This document shows positions 16,461-24,809 of a stretch of DNA of 35,779 nt, one piece after another. Origin of the DNA: CAYYIS01 sp964470965 (GTDB lineage Bacteria > JAAXHH01 > JABIQT01); contig CAYYIS010000052.1 of NCBI GenBank assembly GCA_964470965.1, positions 1-35,779 of the forward strand, read 5' to 3'. The position numbers and the translations under genes were made by a program. The notes beneath the pieces were generated by a model. That model had not been told where the DNA came from and did not search any database. It saw nothing but the letters and a program-made list of their open reading frames with translations. Position 1 is the first letter of the stretch; every line of letters starts with the position of its first letter.

Positions 16461-17276
16461 TTAGAAAACATGTATATCCGTCCACAGTCTTGCACCGATG
16501 TAGGCCACCAGGACGGAAACGAAGCCGGCCGTCGAAAGATATGCGGCCCGTTGTCCCTGCCAGCCCATGGTGTATCGGGCGATGAGCTGAGAGGCGTATA
16601 TTATCCAAGTTAAAACGACACACCCGATCTTCGGATCTTTGAGCCATTCAAACGTAGGCCACGCCTGTATGGCCCACAGGAGTCCGGTGACCACGCCGAC
16701 CGTCAGGAACAGCCAGCCTATGGTGGTGGCCTTGAGGTTCATATCGTCCAACATATCGAGCGCGGGAAGCCGTGAGAAAATGACACCGAACCGTCGTGCG
16801 TTCAGATAATAGATCTGCATCATATACAGAATGCCGGTAATGAAGGAAAAGAAAAACGCCGCATACGCGACGAAACTTGCCGTCACATGAACGCTGAACC
16901 AGGAACTCTGGAGCACCGGCGGCAGAGGGCTTTCCGGATGTATGAGCATGGTCGCCACGATCTGGGCGGCCAGAATAAGCGGCACGACGAAGGCTCCGAG
17001 GGTTTTGTCCCGAAACCGGAACTCCAGAACCAGGTAAACGACGGCGATCAGCCAGGAGAAAAAGCTGATGGATTCGTACAAACCCACAAACGGCAGATGT
17101 CCCGACTGCAGGCTCCGTGTTACGAGAAGAACACTATGGCATGCCAGCGCCGTGATCAGCAATCCGGTAGCGTAGCGTCCGAACCGGAATTGCTTTGACG
17201 GAAAATGCCGTATGTAGGAAACCGCGCTTCCGAGATAGCCGGCCATAATCAGCCCGTGTAACAAAGATGCGGTCAT
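16461..17276 (-). CDS. CcsA/ResC/HemX-like membrane protein
   Basis: This 271-residue integral membrane protein has about eight hydrophobic helices and belongs to the heme-handling CcsA/CcmC superfamily. Family-like features are the PFVGLYESISFFSW segment (about 82-95), WFSVHVTASFVAYAAF with a His likely to be a heme ligand (about 124-139), and GWQGQRAAYLSTAGF near the C-terminus. The WWD heme-binding loop of true cytochrome c synthases is degenerate here (WLKDPKIG where WxWDPKE is usual). That fits HemX, the first-position membrane protein of many hem operons, better than an active cytochrome c synthase. The ATG at 17276 has an AAGGTG upstream. It is the first gene of the heme operon, behind a good promoter. 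Roles suggested for HemX include control of HemA level; none is proven here. Confidence 0.85.
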   Translation of the reverse strand: MTASLLHGLIMAGYLGSAVSYIRHFPSKQFRFGRYATGLLITALACHSVLLVTRSLQSGHLPFVGLYESISFFSWLIAVVYLVLEFRFRDKTLGAFVVPLILAAQIVATMLIHPESPLPPVLQSSWFSVHVTASFVAYAAFFFSFITGILYMMQIYYLNARRFGVIFSRLPALDMLDDMNLKATTIGWLFLTVGVVTGLLWAIQAWPTFEWLKDPKIGCVVLTWIIYASQLIARYTMGWQGQRAAYLSTAGFVSVLVAYIGARLWTDIHVF

Positions 17277-17330
17277 ACAATAAACACCTTAACCATTAAA
17301 TAAATGAATACATTACGATTTCAAGCATCA

Positions 17331-17359
17331 AACATAGACCCTTTTCCGTTGACGGTCAA
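17331..17359 (-). promoter_or_regulatory. Promoter for the heme operon
   Basis: On the minus strand, TTGACC (17359-17354, five of six) and TATGTT (17336-17331, four of six) are spaced by exactly 17 bases. The start codon of the first gene lies about 55 bases downstream. Confidence 0.5.
17349..17359. promoter_or_regulatory. Palindrome overlapping the -35 box of the heme promoter
   Basis: TTGAC-G-GTCAA is a perfect 5+1+5 inverted repeat covering the -35 element. A repressor bound here would block the heme promoter. On the other strand the site lies upstream of lon. No regulator gene is nearby. Confidence 0.3.
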
Positions 17360-17412
17360 GTTGTTTTTGACACTCATGCCTCTGTACCTTATTGCGTCTG
17401 GCCGATAATTGC

Positions 17413-17440
17413 TTGACGTGATCCGCGATCTGTATATTCT
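17413..17440 (+). promoter_or_regulatory. Candidate lon promoter
   Basis: TTGACG (17413-17418) and TATTCT (17435-17440) are spaced by 16 bases, about 65 bases before the lon ATG. A second TTGACA at 17367-17372 has only a poor -10 (TATTGC at 17390). I see neither a CIRCE element nor a sigma32-type -10, so heat-shock control is not evident. Confidence 0.35.
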
Positions 17441-17503
17441 GAATGTCTATAGGCATCTATATGCAAGTGTAATGGATTCGGACGTGTGATGTAGGAGATC
17501 CTC

Positions 17504-19909
17504 ATGCCATCAGGTGATCAGTTCGTTAACGAATCGACTCTTCCGGAGACCATGGCCGCCATGCCGCTTATCAGCGCGGTCGTTTTTCCGCTGGGTACGA
17601 CGACGGTTCAGATTCGGCTCGACAAGAATCTGAATTTGCTTCAGGAAATTGTTGCGGATGAGCCTATTCTGGTGCTTTTCCGAAATGATGTGGATGAAGA
17701 GATTGCGCCCGATAACCTACTTGAAACAGGGGTCATCGCCCGTCTGGTTTCCAAATTAAACCTGCCCAATGATGTGGTGCAGGTAGTACTTCAGGGTATC
17801 TGCCGTGTACGGTATGAATCTATTGTTCAGGAAGAACCTTATTTCCGTGCCAGGGTAAGCCGGGCCCACGAGCAACCCGGAAATCCCAGTGAGACAGATC
17901 AGTTGATCGTCAAAGCCCTCGATACGTTTTCGAAGCTAATGAACGTCAACCAGTATTTCCAGGAAGAGGAGATGGCCATCCTCTCGATGAATACTCAAGA
18001 CCCGGGCTTTTTTGCAGACCTGCTTTGTTCCTATCTCAACCTGTCTTACGATGAGCGGAAACAGGCCATCAGTACGCTTGACCTGGTAGAAAGAATTGAA
18101 CTCGGAATTCGGTTTACTGAAGACACCATTGGGCGTGCGGTCGTCAGTAAGGAAACAGCGGAGCAGACACAGATCGACATCGACAAAGGGCAGCGGGAAT
18201 TCTACCTGCGCCAGCAGATGCAGACCATCAGGCAGATGCTTGGCGAGGATGACGGTCAGGAAGCGGAAATCAAGGCATTCGAACAACGTATGGATGAGGT
18301 GGCACTCGAAGGCGAACCCCGTGAGGCAGTCGAAACCCAGATCAATCGCCTTAAACTCTTAACGCCCAATTCCCAGGAATACCAGGTCATCCGTCTGCAC
18401 ATCGATCAGATTCTTGAAGTACCTTGGAAACAGGAGGCGCGCAGCCATGTGGATATCCGTGCGGTCCGGCAGGCCCTGGACAAAGATCACCACGGTATAG
18501 AAGATGTTAAAGAACGTATCGTCGAATACATGGCGGTGACCGAACTCACGGGCAGTATGGCCGGCCCTATCTTGTGTTTTGTGGGACCGCCCGGTACTGG
18601 TAAGACTTCACTCGGTCATTCGATCGCCCGGGCCATCGGCCGCCCTTTCATACGCGTTTCTGTCGGTGGGGTACGCGATGAAGCGGAGATCCGAGGGCAC
18701 CGCCGCACTTATATCGGAGCCATGCCGGGGAAAATCATACAGTCTCTCCAGCGGGCTGGTGTTCACAATCCGGTGTTTATGATAGACGAAATCGACAAAA
18801 TGGGGGCCAACTCCGTGACAGGTGATCTGGCGTCCGCCATGCTTGAGGTGCTTGATCCGGAACAGAACGCGGCGTTCATGGATCATTATCTTGACCTGCC
18901 TATAAATCTGTCCAACGTCCTGTTCATTGCCACCGCTAATACGCTGTACGACATCCCGGAACCGCTGCGGGATCGTATGGAAGTGATTCCGATCCCGGGT
19001 TACACGGAAGAAGAAAAGCTGGAAATAGCCCATCGCTATCTCATACCAAAACAATGCAGGCAGCACGGGCTGGGCCGAGAAGGCCTGGCGCTAACAGATG
19101 AGGCTATCGTTAGGGTGATCCGAGAATATACCGGCGAACCGGGGCTTCGTAATTTCGACAGGCGCATGGAACGCATCGCTCGAAAACTGGCCGTCGCCCT
19201 ATCCATCGGAGAATCGGTGCCTGAGCATATCGAAGCGGATGACATTCCTCGTTATCTCGGCCCACCCGCCCATGCCTCCATGACCGAATCTCGCTCCGCT
19301 GAAGTGGGCGTCGCTACTGGCCTTGGTGTTACCAGCGCAGGCGGACAGATTATGCTGATAGAGGCGCTTCGAATACCGGGCACCGGTCAGTTGATCATAA
19401 CCGGCCAGTTGGGCAATGTGATGCAGGAGTCGGTCCTGGCAGCCAAGAGCTATATTCATACACAAGCACAGCAGCTTGATATCAGTCCGGATCGGTTTGA
19501 AAAATACGATATCCATCTTCATTTTCCCGAAGGCGCCGTGCCCAAAGACGGTCCCTCCGCCGGAATCGCCATCGCTGCCGCGGTTGCCTCTCTACTGAGT
19601 GATCGGCCGGTAAGGTCCGACGTAGCGATGACCGGTGAAATCACGCTGCGCGGCAACGTACTGGCCGTGGGAGGTATAAAAGACAAGGTGTTAGCTGCCA
19701 GCCGTGCCGGGCTCACCTGTGTCATCCTTCCCAGGCAGAACGAGAACGACCTGGATTCCATACCCGATCCGATCCGAAACCGGGTGCGCTTTGTGCTGGC
19801 CGATCACATCGACGAAGTTCTGAAAGAAAGCCTGAGTGAATTGGTAGTCCCCCGTGAATCCACCCTCGAGGCCGCTGTAGAGGCGATACAGGATAAAAAT
19901 GATCGTTGA
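17504..19909 (+). CDS. lon: ATP-dependent protease Lon (LonA type)
   Basis: This 801-residue cytoplasmic AAA+ protease degrades misfolded and specific regulatory proteins. Domains in order: N-terminal substrate-binding LAN domain (about 20-210), a coiled-coil/helical linker to about 330, the AAA+ module with Walker A GPPGTGKT at 361-368 and a Walker B MIDEIDKMG about 65 residues later, then the protease domain with the Ser-Lys dyad S685 (PKDGPSAG) and K728 (GGIKDK). Length and motif spacing match typical LonA; the Ser-Lys distance of 43 equals that of E. coli Lon. An AGGAG stands six bases before the ATG. It is transcribed away from the heme operon, with a 227-base shared regulatory region. 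Confidence 0.98.
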   Translation: MPSGDQFVNESTLPETMAAMPLISAVVFPLGTTTVQIRLDKNLNLLQEIVADEPILVLFRNDVDEEIAPDNLLETGVIARLVSKLNLPNDVVQVVLQGICRVRYESIVQEEPYFRARVSRAHEQPGNPSETDQLIVKALDTFSKLMNVNQYFQEEEMAILSMNTQDPGFFADLLCSYLNLSYDERKQAISTLDLVERIELGIRFTEDTIGRAVVSKETAEQTQIDIDKGQREFYLRQQMQTIRQMLGEDDGQEAEIKAFEQRMDEVALEGEPREAVETQINRLKLLTPNSQEYQVIRLHIDQILEVPWKQEARSHVDIRAVRQALDKDHHGIEDVKERIVEYMAVTELTGSMAGPILCFVGPPGTGKTSLGHSIARAIGRPFIRVSVGGVRDEAEIRGHRRTYIGAMPGKIIQSLQRAGVHNPVFMIDEIDKMGANSVTGDLASAMLEVLDPEQNAAFMDHYLDLPINLSNVLFIATANTLYDIPEPLRDRMEVIPIPGYTEEEKLEIAHRYLIPKQCRQHGLGREGLALTDEAIVRVIREYTGEPGLRNFDRRMERIARKLAVALSIGESVPEHIEADDIPRYLGPPAHASMTESRSAEVGVATGLGVTSAGGQIMLIEALRIPGTGQLIITGQLGNVMQESVLAAKSYIHTQAQQLDISPDRFEKYDIHLHFPEGAVPKDGPSAGIAIAAAVASLLSDRPVRSDVAMTGEITLRGNVLAVGGIKDKVLAASRAGLTCVILPRQNENDLDSIPDPIRNRVRFVLADHIDEVLKESLSELVVPRESTLEAAVEAIQDKNDR

Positions 19910-20024
19910 GGCAGCTCAAGGCCTCATGGCATTTTTGTGTGCGAAGTTTTTAGAGAATACACTTTTTAATGGGAGCTTTTCGAAACGCCTTCATCCAAGC
20001 TTTCATACCCTCCATCCTTTCGCC

Positions 20025-20053
20025 TTGCTTTTTATCCTTAGTTCCCCTATTTT
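20025..20053 (+). promoter_or_regulatory. Candidate promoter for the cysteine desulfurase operon
   Basis: TTGCTT (20025-20030) and TATTTT (20048-20053) are spaced by 17 bases, about 50 bases upstream of the ATG at 20104. Matches are three and four of six. The 194-base gap after lon otherwise shows no clear terminator. Confidence 0.3.
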
Positions 20054-20103
20054 GAGCGTCGGATTTCGAGTAAGCTGTCACGTGCCCGATATGAGGAAGT
20101 GTA

Positions 20104-21261
20104 ATGCATCGCGTATATATGGATCACAACGCTACGACACCCGTTCGTTCCGAGGTGCTTGCGGCCATGATGCCGTTTTTTCAGGAACGCTTCGGGAATG
20201 CGTCGAGTGTGCACACATTCGGACAGGAGTCCAGGGCGCCGGTCGAGGAAGCTCGAGATCATGTGGCTGCTCTGATCGGAGCCCGGGCGGGAGATGTTTA
20301 CTTCACGAGTGGGGGTACCGAATCAGACAACATGGCGGTCAAAGGCATTGCGTTTGCCAACCGTGATCGCGGCAATCACATCATTACCACCGAAATCGAA
20401 CATTCCGCAGTGTTGAGTAGTTGCGCATTTCTCGAACAACAGGGTTTTTCGGTGACGTATCTCCCGGTGGATCGTTACGGAATGGTGCACGCGGACGATG
20501 TAGCCCGGGCCGTTACGGACCGGACGATCCTGATCACCATCATGCACGCCAACAACGAAATTGGTACAATACAGCCGATCGGAGATATTGGTGCGGTCGC
20601 CCGTGATCGCGGCGTGTATTTTCATTCGGATGCGGTGCAATCAGCCGGCAAAGTACCGATCGATGTAGAGGCGTCTCATATAGATCTGCTGTCTATTTCG
20701 GCTCATAAACTATACGGGCCGAAAGGTGTCGGTGCCATTTATATCCGGAAGGGTATTGAAATCGAGCCAACCAACCATGGCGGACACCACGAAAAAAACA
20801 TCCGATCCGGAACGGAAAACACGACCGGCATTATTGGTCTGGGCAGAGCCGCGGAACTGGCCCGTGACGATCAGGAAGCGGAGGCACGGCACCTGTCCGG
20901 CTTGCGAACAAAGTTGCAGGAGCGGATTACGGAAGAGATCGAAGATTGCCGGGTGAACGGACATCCCGAGCAGCGGTTGCCGGGGACGCTCAACGTTTCG
21001 TTCCCCGCCGCCGAGGGCGAATCACTGATCCTGAGCCTCGACCTCAAAGGTATCGCGGTTTCCAGTGGTTCGGCCTGCACCTCGGGATCCATCGAGCCTT
21101 CCCACGTGCTTGTCGCCCTGGGACTTGATCCCCAGACCGCGCTGAGTTCCCTCCGGTTCAGCCTGGGTCGTGAGAACACCATGAGGGATGTAGAATACGT
21201 AATGGAGTATCTTCCGGAAACGGTCAGTCGAATTCGAGAAATCTCGGCGGTATCGAGGTAG
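20104..21261 (+). CDS. iscS: Cysteine desulfurase (NifS/IscS family)
   Basis: This 385-residue PLP enzyme takes sulfur from L-cysteine as a persulfide for Fe-S clusters and tRNA thiolation. Visible residues: YMDHNATTP at the N-terminus, H100 (EIEHSAV) stacking on PLP, D176 (HSDAVQ) and K202 (SAHKLYGPKG) forming the Schiff base, and the catalytic C325 in SSGSACTSG on the mobile loop typical of group I desulfurases. A GAGGAAG precedes the ATG. The gene is followed three bases later by the IscU-like gene and then mnmA, so it probably donates sulfur to both. Group I identity is clear; the choice between the names iscS and nifS rests on context. Confidence 0.96.
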   Translation: MHRVYMDHNATTPVRSEVLAAMMPFFQERFGNASSVHTFGQESRAPVEEARDHVAALIGARAGDVYFTSGGTESDNMAVKGIAFANRDRGNHIITTEIEHSAVLSSCAFLEQQGFSVTYLPVDRYGMVHADDVARAVTDRTILITIMHANNEIGTIQPIGDIGAVARDRGVYFHSDAVQSAGKVPIDVEASHIDLLSISAHKLYGPKGVGAIYIRKGIEIEPTNHGGHHEKNIRSGTENTTGIIGLGRAAELARDDQEAEARHLSGLRTKLQERITEEIEDCRVNGHPEQRLPGTLNVSFPAAEGESLILSLDLKGIAVSSGSACTSGSIEPSHVLVALGLDPQTALSSLRFSLGRENTMRDVEYVMEYLPETVSRIREISAVSR

Positions 21262-21264
21262 GTC

Positions 21265-21639
21265 ATGTATTCACCAGAAGTGCTCGATCACTTTCAGTCG
21301 CCACGTAATGTCGGTGAGATCGCGGATGCGGATGCGATCGGTGAAGCAGGCAATCCCATCAGCGGAAACAATATCAAGCTGTACCTTAAAATAGATGACG
21401 AACGCATCACTGAAGCCAGGTTTCGCACCTTTGGGTGCGCGGCTTCTATAGCGGCGAGCAGCAAGCTCACGGAAATCCTCATCGGGAAGACACTGGAACA
21501 CGCACAGCAGATCCAGAAGGACACTGTTGCGGAAGCGCTGGGCGGACTGCCCCCGACCAAGATGCACTGCTCCGGTATGGCAGCCGACGGCGTTCATGCC
21601 GCGATAGAGGATTACAGGAAAAGACAAGGCTTATCCTGA
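21265..21639 (+). CDS. IscU/NifU-N-like scaffold protein lacking the first Cys and the conserved Asp
   Basis: This 124-residue protein has the IscU fold: N-terminal YSPEVLDHFQSPRN, central FGCAASIAASS and C-terminal KMHCS helix. Canonical scaffolds bind the cluster with three Cys and have an Asp two residues after the first (CGD). Here the second and third Cys are present (C58, C102), but the first motif reads NPISGNN: Ser33 in place of Cys and Asn35 in place of Asp. Each change needs a single base (AGC for TGC, AAC for GAC). In IscU, changing this Asp slows cluster release. The protein may therefore be a scaffold of altered cluster chemistry, a sulfur-transfer partner for MnmA, or a desulfurase regulator. 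It sits three bases after iscS and three bases before mnmA. Confidence 0.9.
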   Translation: MYSPEVLDHFQSPRNVGEIADADAIGEAGNPISGNNIKLYLKIDDERITEARFRTFGCAASIAASSKLTEILIGKTLEHAQQIQKDTVAEALGGLPPTKMHCSGMAADGVHAAIEDYRKRQGLS

Positions 21640-21642
21640 CAT

Positions 21643-22845
21643 ATGGTTAACATCTCTCCCATAGCAGAGCCCGGCCTCGAGGTCGGGTTCGGCACGGATA
21701 TCGATCCCTCGATCAACCGTCTCCCGCCTCCAGGTGCCACGGTGGTGGTTGCCATGAGCGGCGGGGTGGATAGTTCCGTAGCGGCGGCACTGCTCAAGCA
21801 TAACGGCTGTGAGGTCATAGGTATTACCATGCACCTGTGGGATTACGATGCCGTGGGCGGCAACGTGCACCAGGAGCATGGGTGCTGCACGGTGGAGGAC
21901 CGTAACGACGCCCGGGTCGTGGCGGGTAAGTTGGGAATCCCGTATTACGTGGTCGATTTTCGCGAGGAATTTCAGAAGGGTGTCATCGAGAGATTCGTAT
22001 CCGAATACATCCATGGCCGTACGCCCAACCCTTGCGTGGCCTGCAACAGCCAGGTGAAGTTCGGCGTTTTGCTCGACAAGGCCCGGGCGCTCGGCGCCGA
22101 CTTCGTGGCCACCGGGCATTACGCCCGAGTGGTACACGACGGAGTCCGGTATATCCTGAAGCGCGGTATGGACACGAACAAGGATCAGTCGTATGCATTA
22201 TGGGAGATGGGACAGGACGAATTGGCGCAGACCGTGTTCCCAATCGGTTCGTTGACCAAGCCCGAAACCCGTCTCATAGCAGAGCAGCTGGCGCCGCGGG
22301 TCGCACAGAAAAAAGACAGCTACGAGATCTGCTTCATTCAGGATAAGGGCTATGAGCGGTTCCTTCGTGATTGGACCGGTTCCCATCCTGAGGCTGCCGA
22401 AAACCTGATTGCGGTCGAAGAGCCAATTCGCCCGGGACCGATCACCGATACCAAAGGTAACGTGCTGGGTGAGCACCGCGGGTATCCGCTTTACACTATC
22501 GGACAGCGTAAGGGATTGGGTCTGGCGGCGGGACGGCCTGTTTATGTGGTGAATATCCGACCGGAAACCAACACGGTCGTTGTCGGTGAAGACGAGGATC
22601 TCCTCTGCCCTTCACTGTCCGCGGAGCGCGTCAATTGGCAATCGGGGCATCGGCCGTCCGGGGTGTTTCACGGGCAGGTCAAGATTCGCTACCGGCACGA
22701 AGGCACGGCGGCCACCATCACACCGTGTGGCGATGACAGGGTGGACGTCACGTTCGATGCCCCGCAGCGGGCGATAACGCCGGGACAGTCGGTCGTCTTC
22801 TATGATGGGACAGACGTGATCGGCGGCGGAATCATCCGCGCATGA
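21643..22845 (+). CDS. mnmA: tRNA-specific 2-thiouridylase
   Basis: This 400-residue cytoplasmic enzyme thiolates U34 of Lys, Glu and Gln tRNAs, using ATP and persulfide sulfur. The PP-loop SGGVDSS spans 39-45. The catalytic cysteines are C131 (TPNPCVACN) and C230 (YEICFIQDKGY), matching C102 and C199 of E. coli MnmA. The family segment CCTVEDRNDAR (about 81-91), the ATGHYAR segment and the C-terminal beta-barrel domain are complete. From the ATG at 21643 the protein has about 30 residues before the usual N-terminus; a GTG at 21742, with AGGTG shortly before it, could give a conventional start. Adjacency to a desulfurase supports direct sulfur relay. Confidence 0.97.
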   Translation: MVNISPIAEPGLEVGFGTDIDPSINRLPPPGATVVVAMSGGVDSSVAAALLKHNGCEVIGITMHLWDYDAVGGNVHQEHGCCTVEDRNDARVVAGKLGIPYYVVDFREEFQKGVIERFVSEYIHGRTPNPCVACNSQVKFGVLLDKARALGADFVATGHYARVVHDGVRYILKRGMDTNKDQSYALWEMGQDELAQTVFPIGSLTKPETRLIAEQLAPRVAQKKDSYEICFIQDKGYERFLRDWTGSHPEAAENLIAVEEPIRPGPITDTKGNVLGEHRGYPLYTIGQRKGLGLAAGRPVYVVNIRPETNTVVVGEDEDLLCPSLSAERVNWQSGHRPSGVFHGQVKIRYRHEGTAATITPCGDDRVDVTFDAPQRAITPGQSVVFYDGTDVIGGGIIRA

Positions 22846-22852
22846 GGTTGCG

Positions 22853-23878
22853 ATGCATGGTCGTGCAGAGTGTGCAATCGGACCATTATCGGTCCGATGT
22901 CTTCCAGCATTAATAATGCTCCTGCTTCTGGCGGGTCCGGCGAGCGGCGTGGAACGGGCGGTCCGGCGGTCAGATCGTCTTATGATTACGTTCGAGCCTG
23001 CCGACGCTCGCTTCGCTGACCGGGTGGTTTCGATCGTGAACACAACCGGACCGAGGCTGATAGCCGATATAGGCATCCTTCCTCCTGACACGGTTCGTAT
23101 CCACATCGCAGAATCCCTCGAAGCATTCAGAACGTTTACGCCGGGCGCCATACCGGACTGGGGGGAAGGGTATGCGGTGCCGGACCTGGATCTGATCGTT
23201 CTCAAATCACCGCGTATAAATGGATCTACGGATAACCTCCACGAAGTGGTGGTCCATGAATCCGCCCATATCCTGCTCCACAGCGCCATGCGCAGCGCTG
23301 ATATTCCGCGATGGCTCGATGAAGGCTTCGCTATGTATTCAGCACGGGAATGGGGTTTGTGGGACCGGGTGAATCTGATTGCAGCAGTGCTGACGGACAA
23401 CCTGATTCCGCTCGGCGAAATTCGCTCGGTGAACACGTTTTCAGAATCCAGGGCTCAGCTAGCGTACCAGGAGAGTGCCCTGGCGGTTCAGTTCATTATC
23501 AAACAGTACGGACGCGAAGGACTGCGTGCGCTCCTGCGCGGTCTCAGAACGACTGGCTCCATGAACCGCGCCGCATACGATGCCTTCGGAATAAGCGTGG
23601 TTCAGTTCGAGCAGGAGTGGGGCGGTTATATGGAACAGACCTACGGTTGGCGGGCGGTCCCGGCGGAGGCCCTTCCACTATTACTGGGCCCCCTGTTCGT
23701 TACGCTTGTTGTGCTGGCGTACGTGGCCATGCGCTGGCGCCGCTATCAGACGCTCAAACGCTGGGAGATGGAAGAAGCGATGTCATTGGACGACGGTGGC
23801 TGGCGCCGGAGCGATGAAGACGAATGGAACCGGATGAAGCAGGAGTGGGAAGTGTTGGAAGACGGCAGGAAGGATTAG
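22853..23878 (+). CDS. Peptidase MA-like (gluzincin) membrane-anchored metallopeptidase
   Basis: This 341-residue protein has an N-terminal signal-like segment (hydrophobic core about 15-32) and one transmembrane helix near the C-terminus (about 275-297), followed by a charged cytoplasmic tail. The central domain carries the zinc motif HESAH (H135, E136, H139) and the third ligand E157 in WLDEGFAMY, the arrangement of peptidase MA/gluzincin proteins. The catalytic domain should lie in the periplasm. The ATG has a GAGG eight bases upstream and comes seven bases after mnmA. The next gene starts one base after its stop. The substrate is unknown; downstream neighbours point to envelope maintenance. 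Confidence 0.85.
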   Translation: MHGRAECAIGPLSVRCLPALIMLLLLAGPASGVERAVRRSDRLMITFEPADARFADRVVSIVNTTGPRLIADIGILPPDTVRIHIAESLEAFRTFTPGAIPDWGEGYAVPDLDLIVLKSPRINGSTDNLHEVVVHESAHILLHSAMRSADIPRWLDEGFAMYSAREWGLWDRVNLIAAVLTDNLIPLGEIRSVNTFSESRAQLAYQESALAVQFIIKQYGREGLRALLRGLRTTGSMNRAAYDAFGISVVQFEQEWGGYMEQTYGWRAVPAEALPLLLGPLFVTLVVLAYVAMRWRRYQTLKRWEMEEAMSLDDGGWRRSDEDEWNRMKQEWEVLEDGRKD

Positions 23879-23879
23879 G

Positions 23880-24782
23880 GTGAAAATTCAGTATCACCTC
23901 GAATACGCAGGTGTCAGCTTTCTGATCACCCTGGCCCGATCGGTCTCACGGAAGACAGCGGCTTGGCTTGGGGGACGGCTGGGAGATGTTGCGTTTGATA
24001 TAGTTCGTTGGCGCCGGGCATTGACCATACGCCATCTGGCACAGGCGATGCCTGAGACCAATTCCGTACGTGCGGCCCGATCGGTTTATCGCCATCTGGG
24101 CCGTACGGCTGTCGAACATGCCCGTTTGTTGGGATCTTCCGTCACAGATATCAGCGATCGGATCGCAGTGAGTGGAAATGAACATTTGGCTCAGGCGCTG
24201 AACAAAGGAAACGGCGTGGTGCTCGTGACCGGGCATTTTGGCTACTGGGAGCTCCTCGGCGCGGCCGTTGCGAGTTTAGGGTTGCCCATTGCCGTAGTGG
24301 CCAAGGACCAGCACAATCCGGCAGTGAACAAGTTGATGATACACTGCCGGGAAGGGCTTGGCATGCGGGTCATTCCTATGGCGTCGGCAACTCATGCAGT
24401 CATAAAATGTTTGAAGCGAAATGAATGTGTAGGCCTCCTGACCGATCAGGATGCCGGACCGGGGGGGACCTTTGTGCGCTTCATGGGACGTCCGGCATCG
24501 ACCTATCAGGGACCTGCCCTTTTCGCGTTGAGAACCGGTGCTCCTATCGTCCCATGTTTCATCATCCGGGAGGCAACCGAACGTCATCGCGTCGTGTTTG
24601 AAGCGCCGATTGCGGCCGTGCCGACAGGAGATGAAGAAGCGGATATTTATCGATATACCCAGGCCTATACGGACGTGCTAGAACGATATATCCGTATTTA
24701 TCCCGACCACTGGTTCTGGGTGCATCGCAGATGGAAAACCCGGGCGCCAGACAGTGCGCCTGAACATGTCGCAGAAACATAA
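23880..24782 (+). CDS. LpxL/HtrB-family lysophospholipid/lipid A acyltransferase
   Basis: This 300-residue inner-membrane-associated acyltransferase adds a secondary acyl chain to lipid A precursors, or in some members to phosphatidylinositol mannoside. The catalytic H-x4-E motif is HFGYWE with H119 and E123. The downstream segments TDQDAGPGG and FMGRPASTYQGPA are the conserved substrate and acyl-donor region. The start is a GTG one base after the peptidase stop, with a GGAAGG overlapping the end of the preceding gene, so translation is coupled. The gene implies a lipopolysaccharide-type outer membrane. Family is certain; the exact acyl chain and position are not. Confidence 0.9.
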   Translation: MKIQYHLEYAGVSFLITLARSVSRKTAAWLGGRLGDVAFDIVRWRRALTIRHLAQAMPETNSVRAARSVYRHLGRTAVEHARLLGSSVTDISDRIAVSGNEHLAQALNKGNGVVLVTGHFGYWELLGAAVASLGLPIAVVAKDQHNPAVNKLMIHCREGLGMRVIPMASATHAVIKCLKRNECVGLLTDQDAGPGGTFVRFMGRPASTYQGPALFALRTGAPIVPCFIIREATERHRVVFEAPIAAVPTGDEEADIYRYTQAYTDVLERYIRIYPDHWFWVHRRWKTRAPDSAPEHVAET

Positions 24783-24809
24783 AACAGCCTATCTGAAAAG
24801 GAGAATTCC

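Noticed and set aside
17277..17503. Heat-shock control of lon (CIRCE or sigma32 promoter)
   Set aside because: Neither the CIRCE inverted repeat nor a CCCCAT-type -10 box is present.
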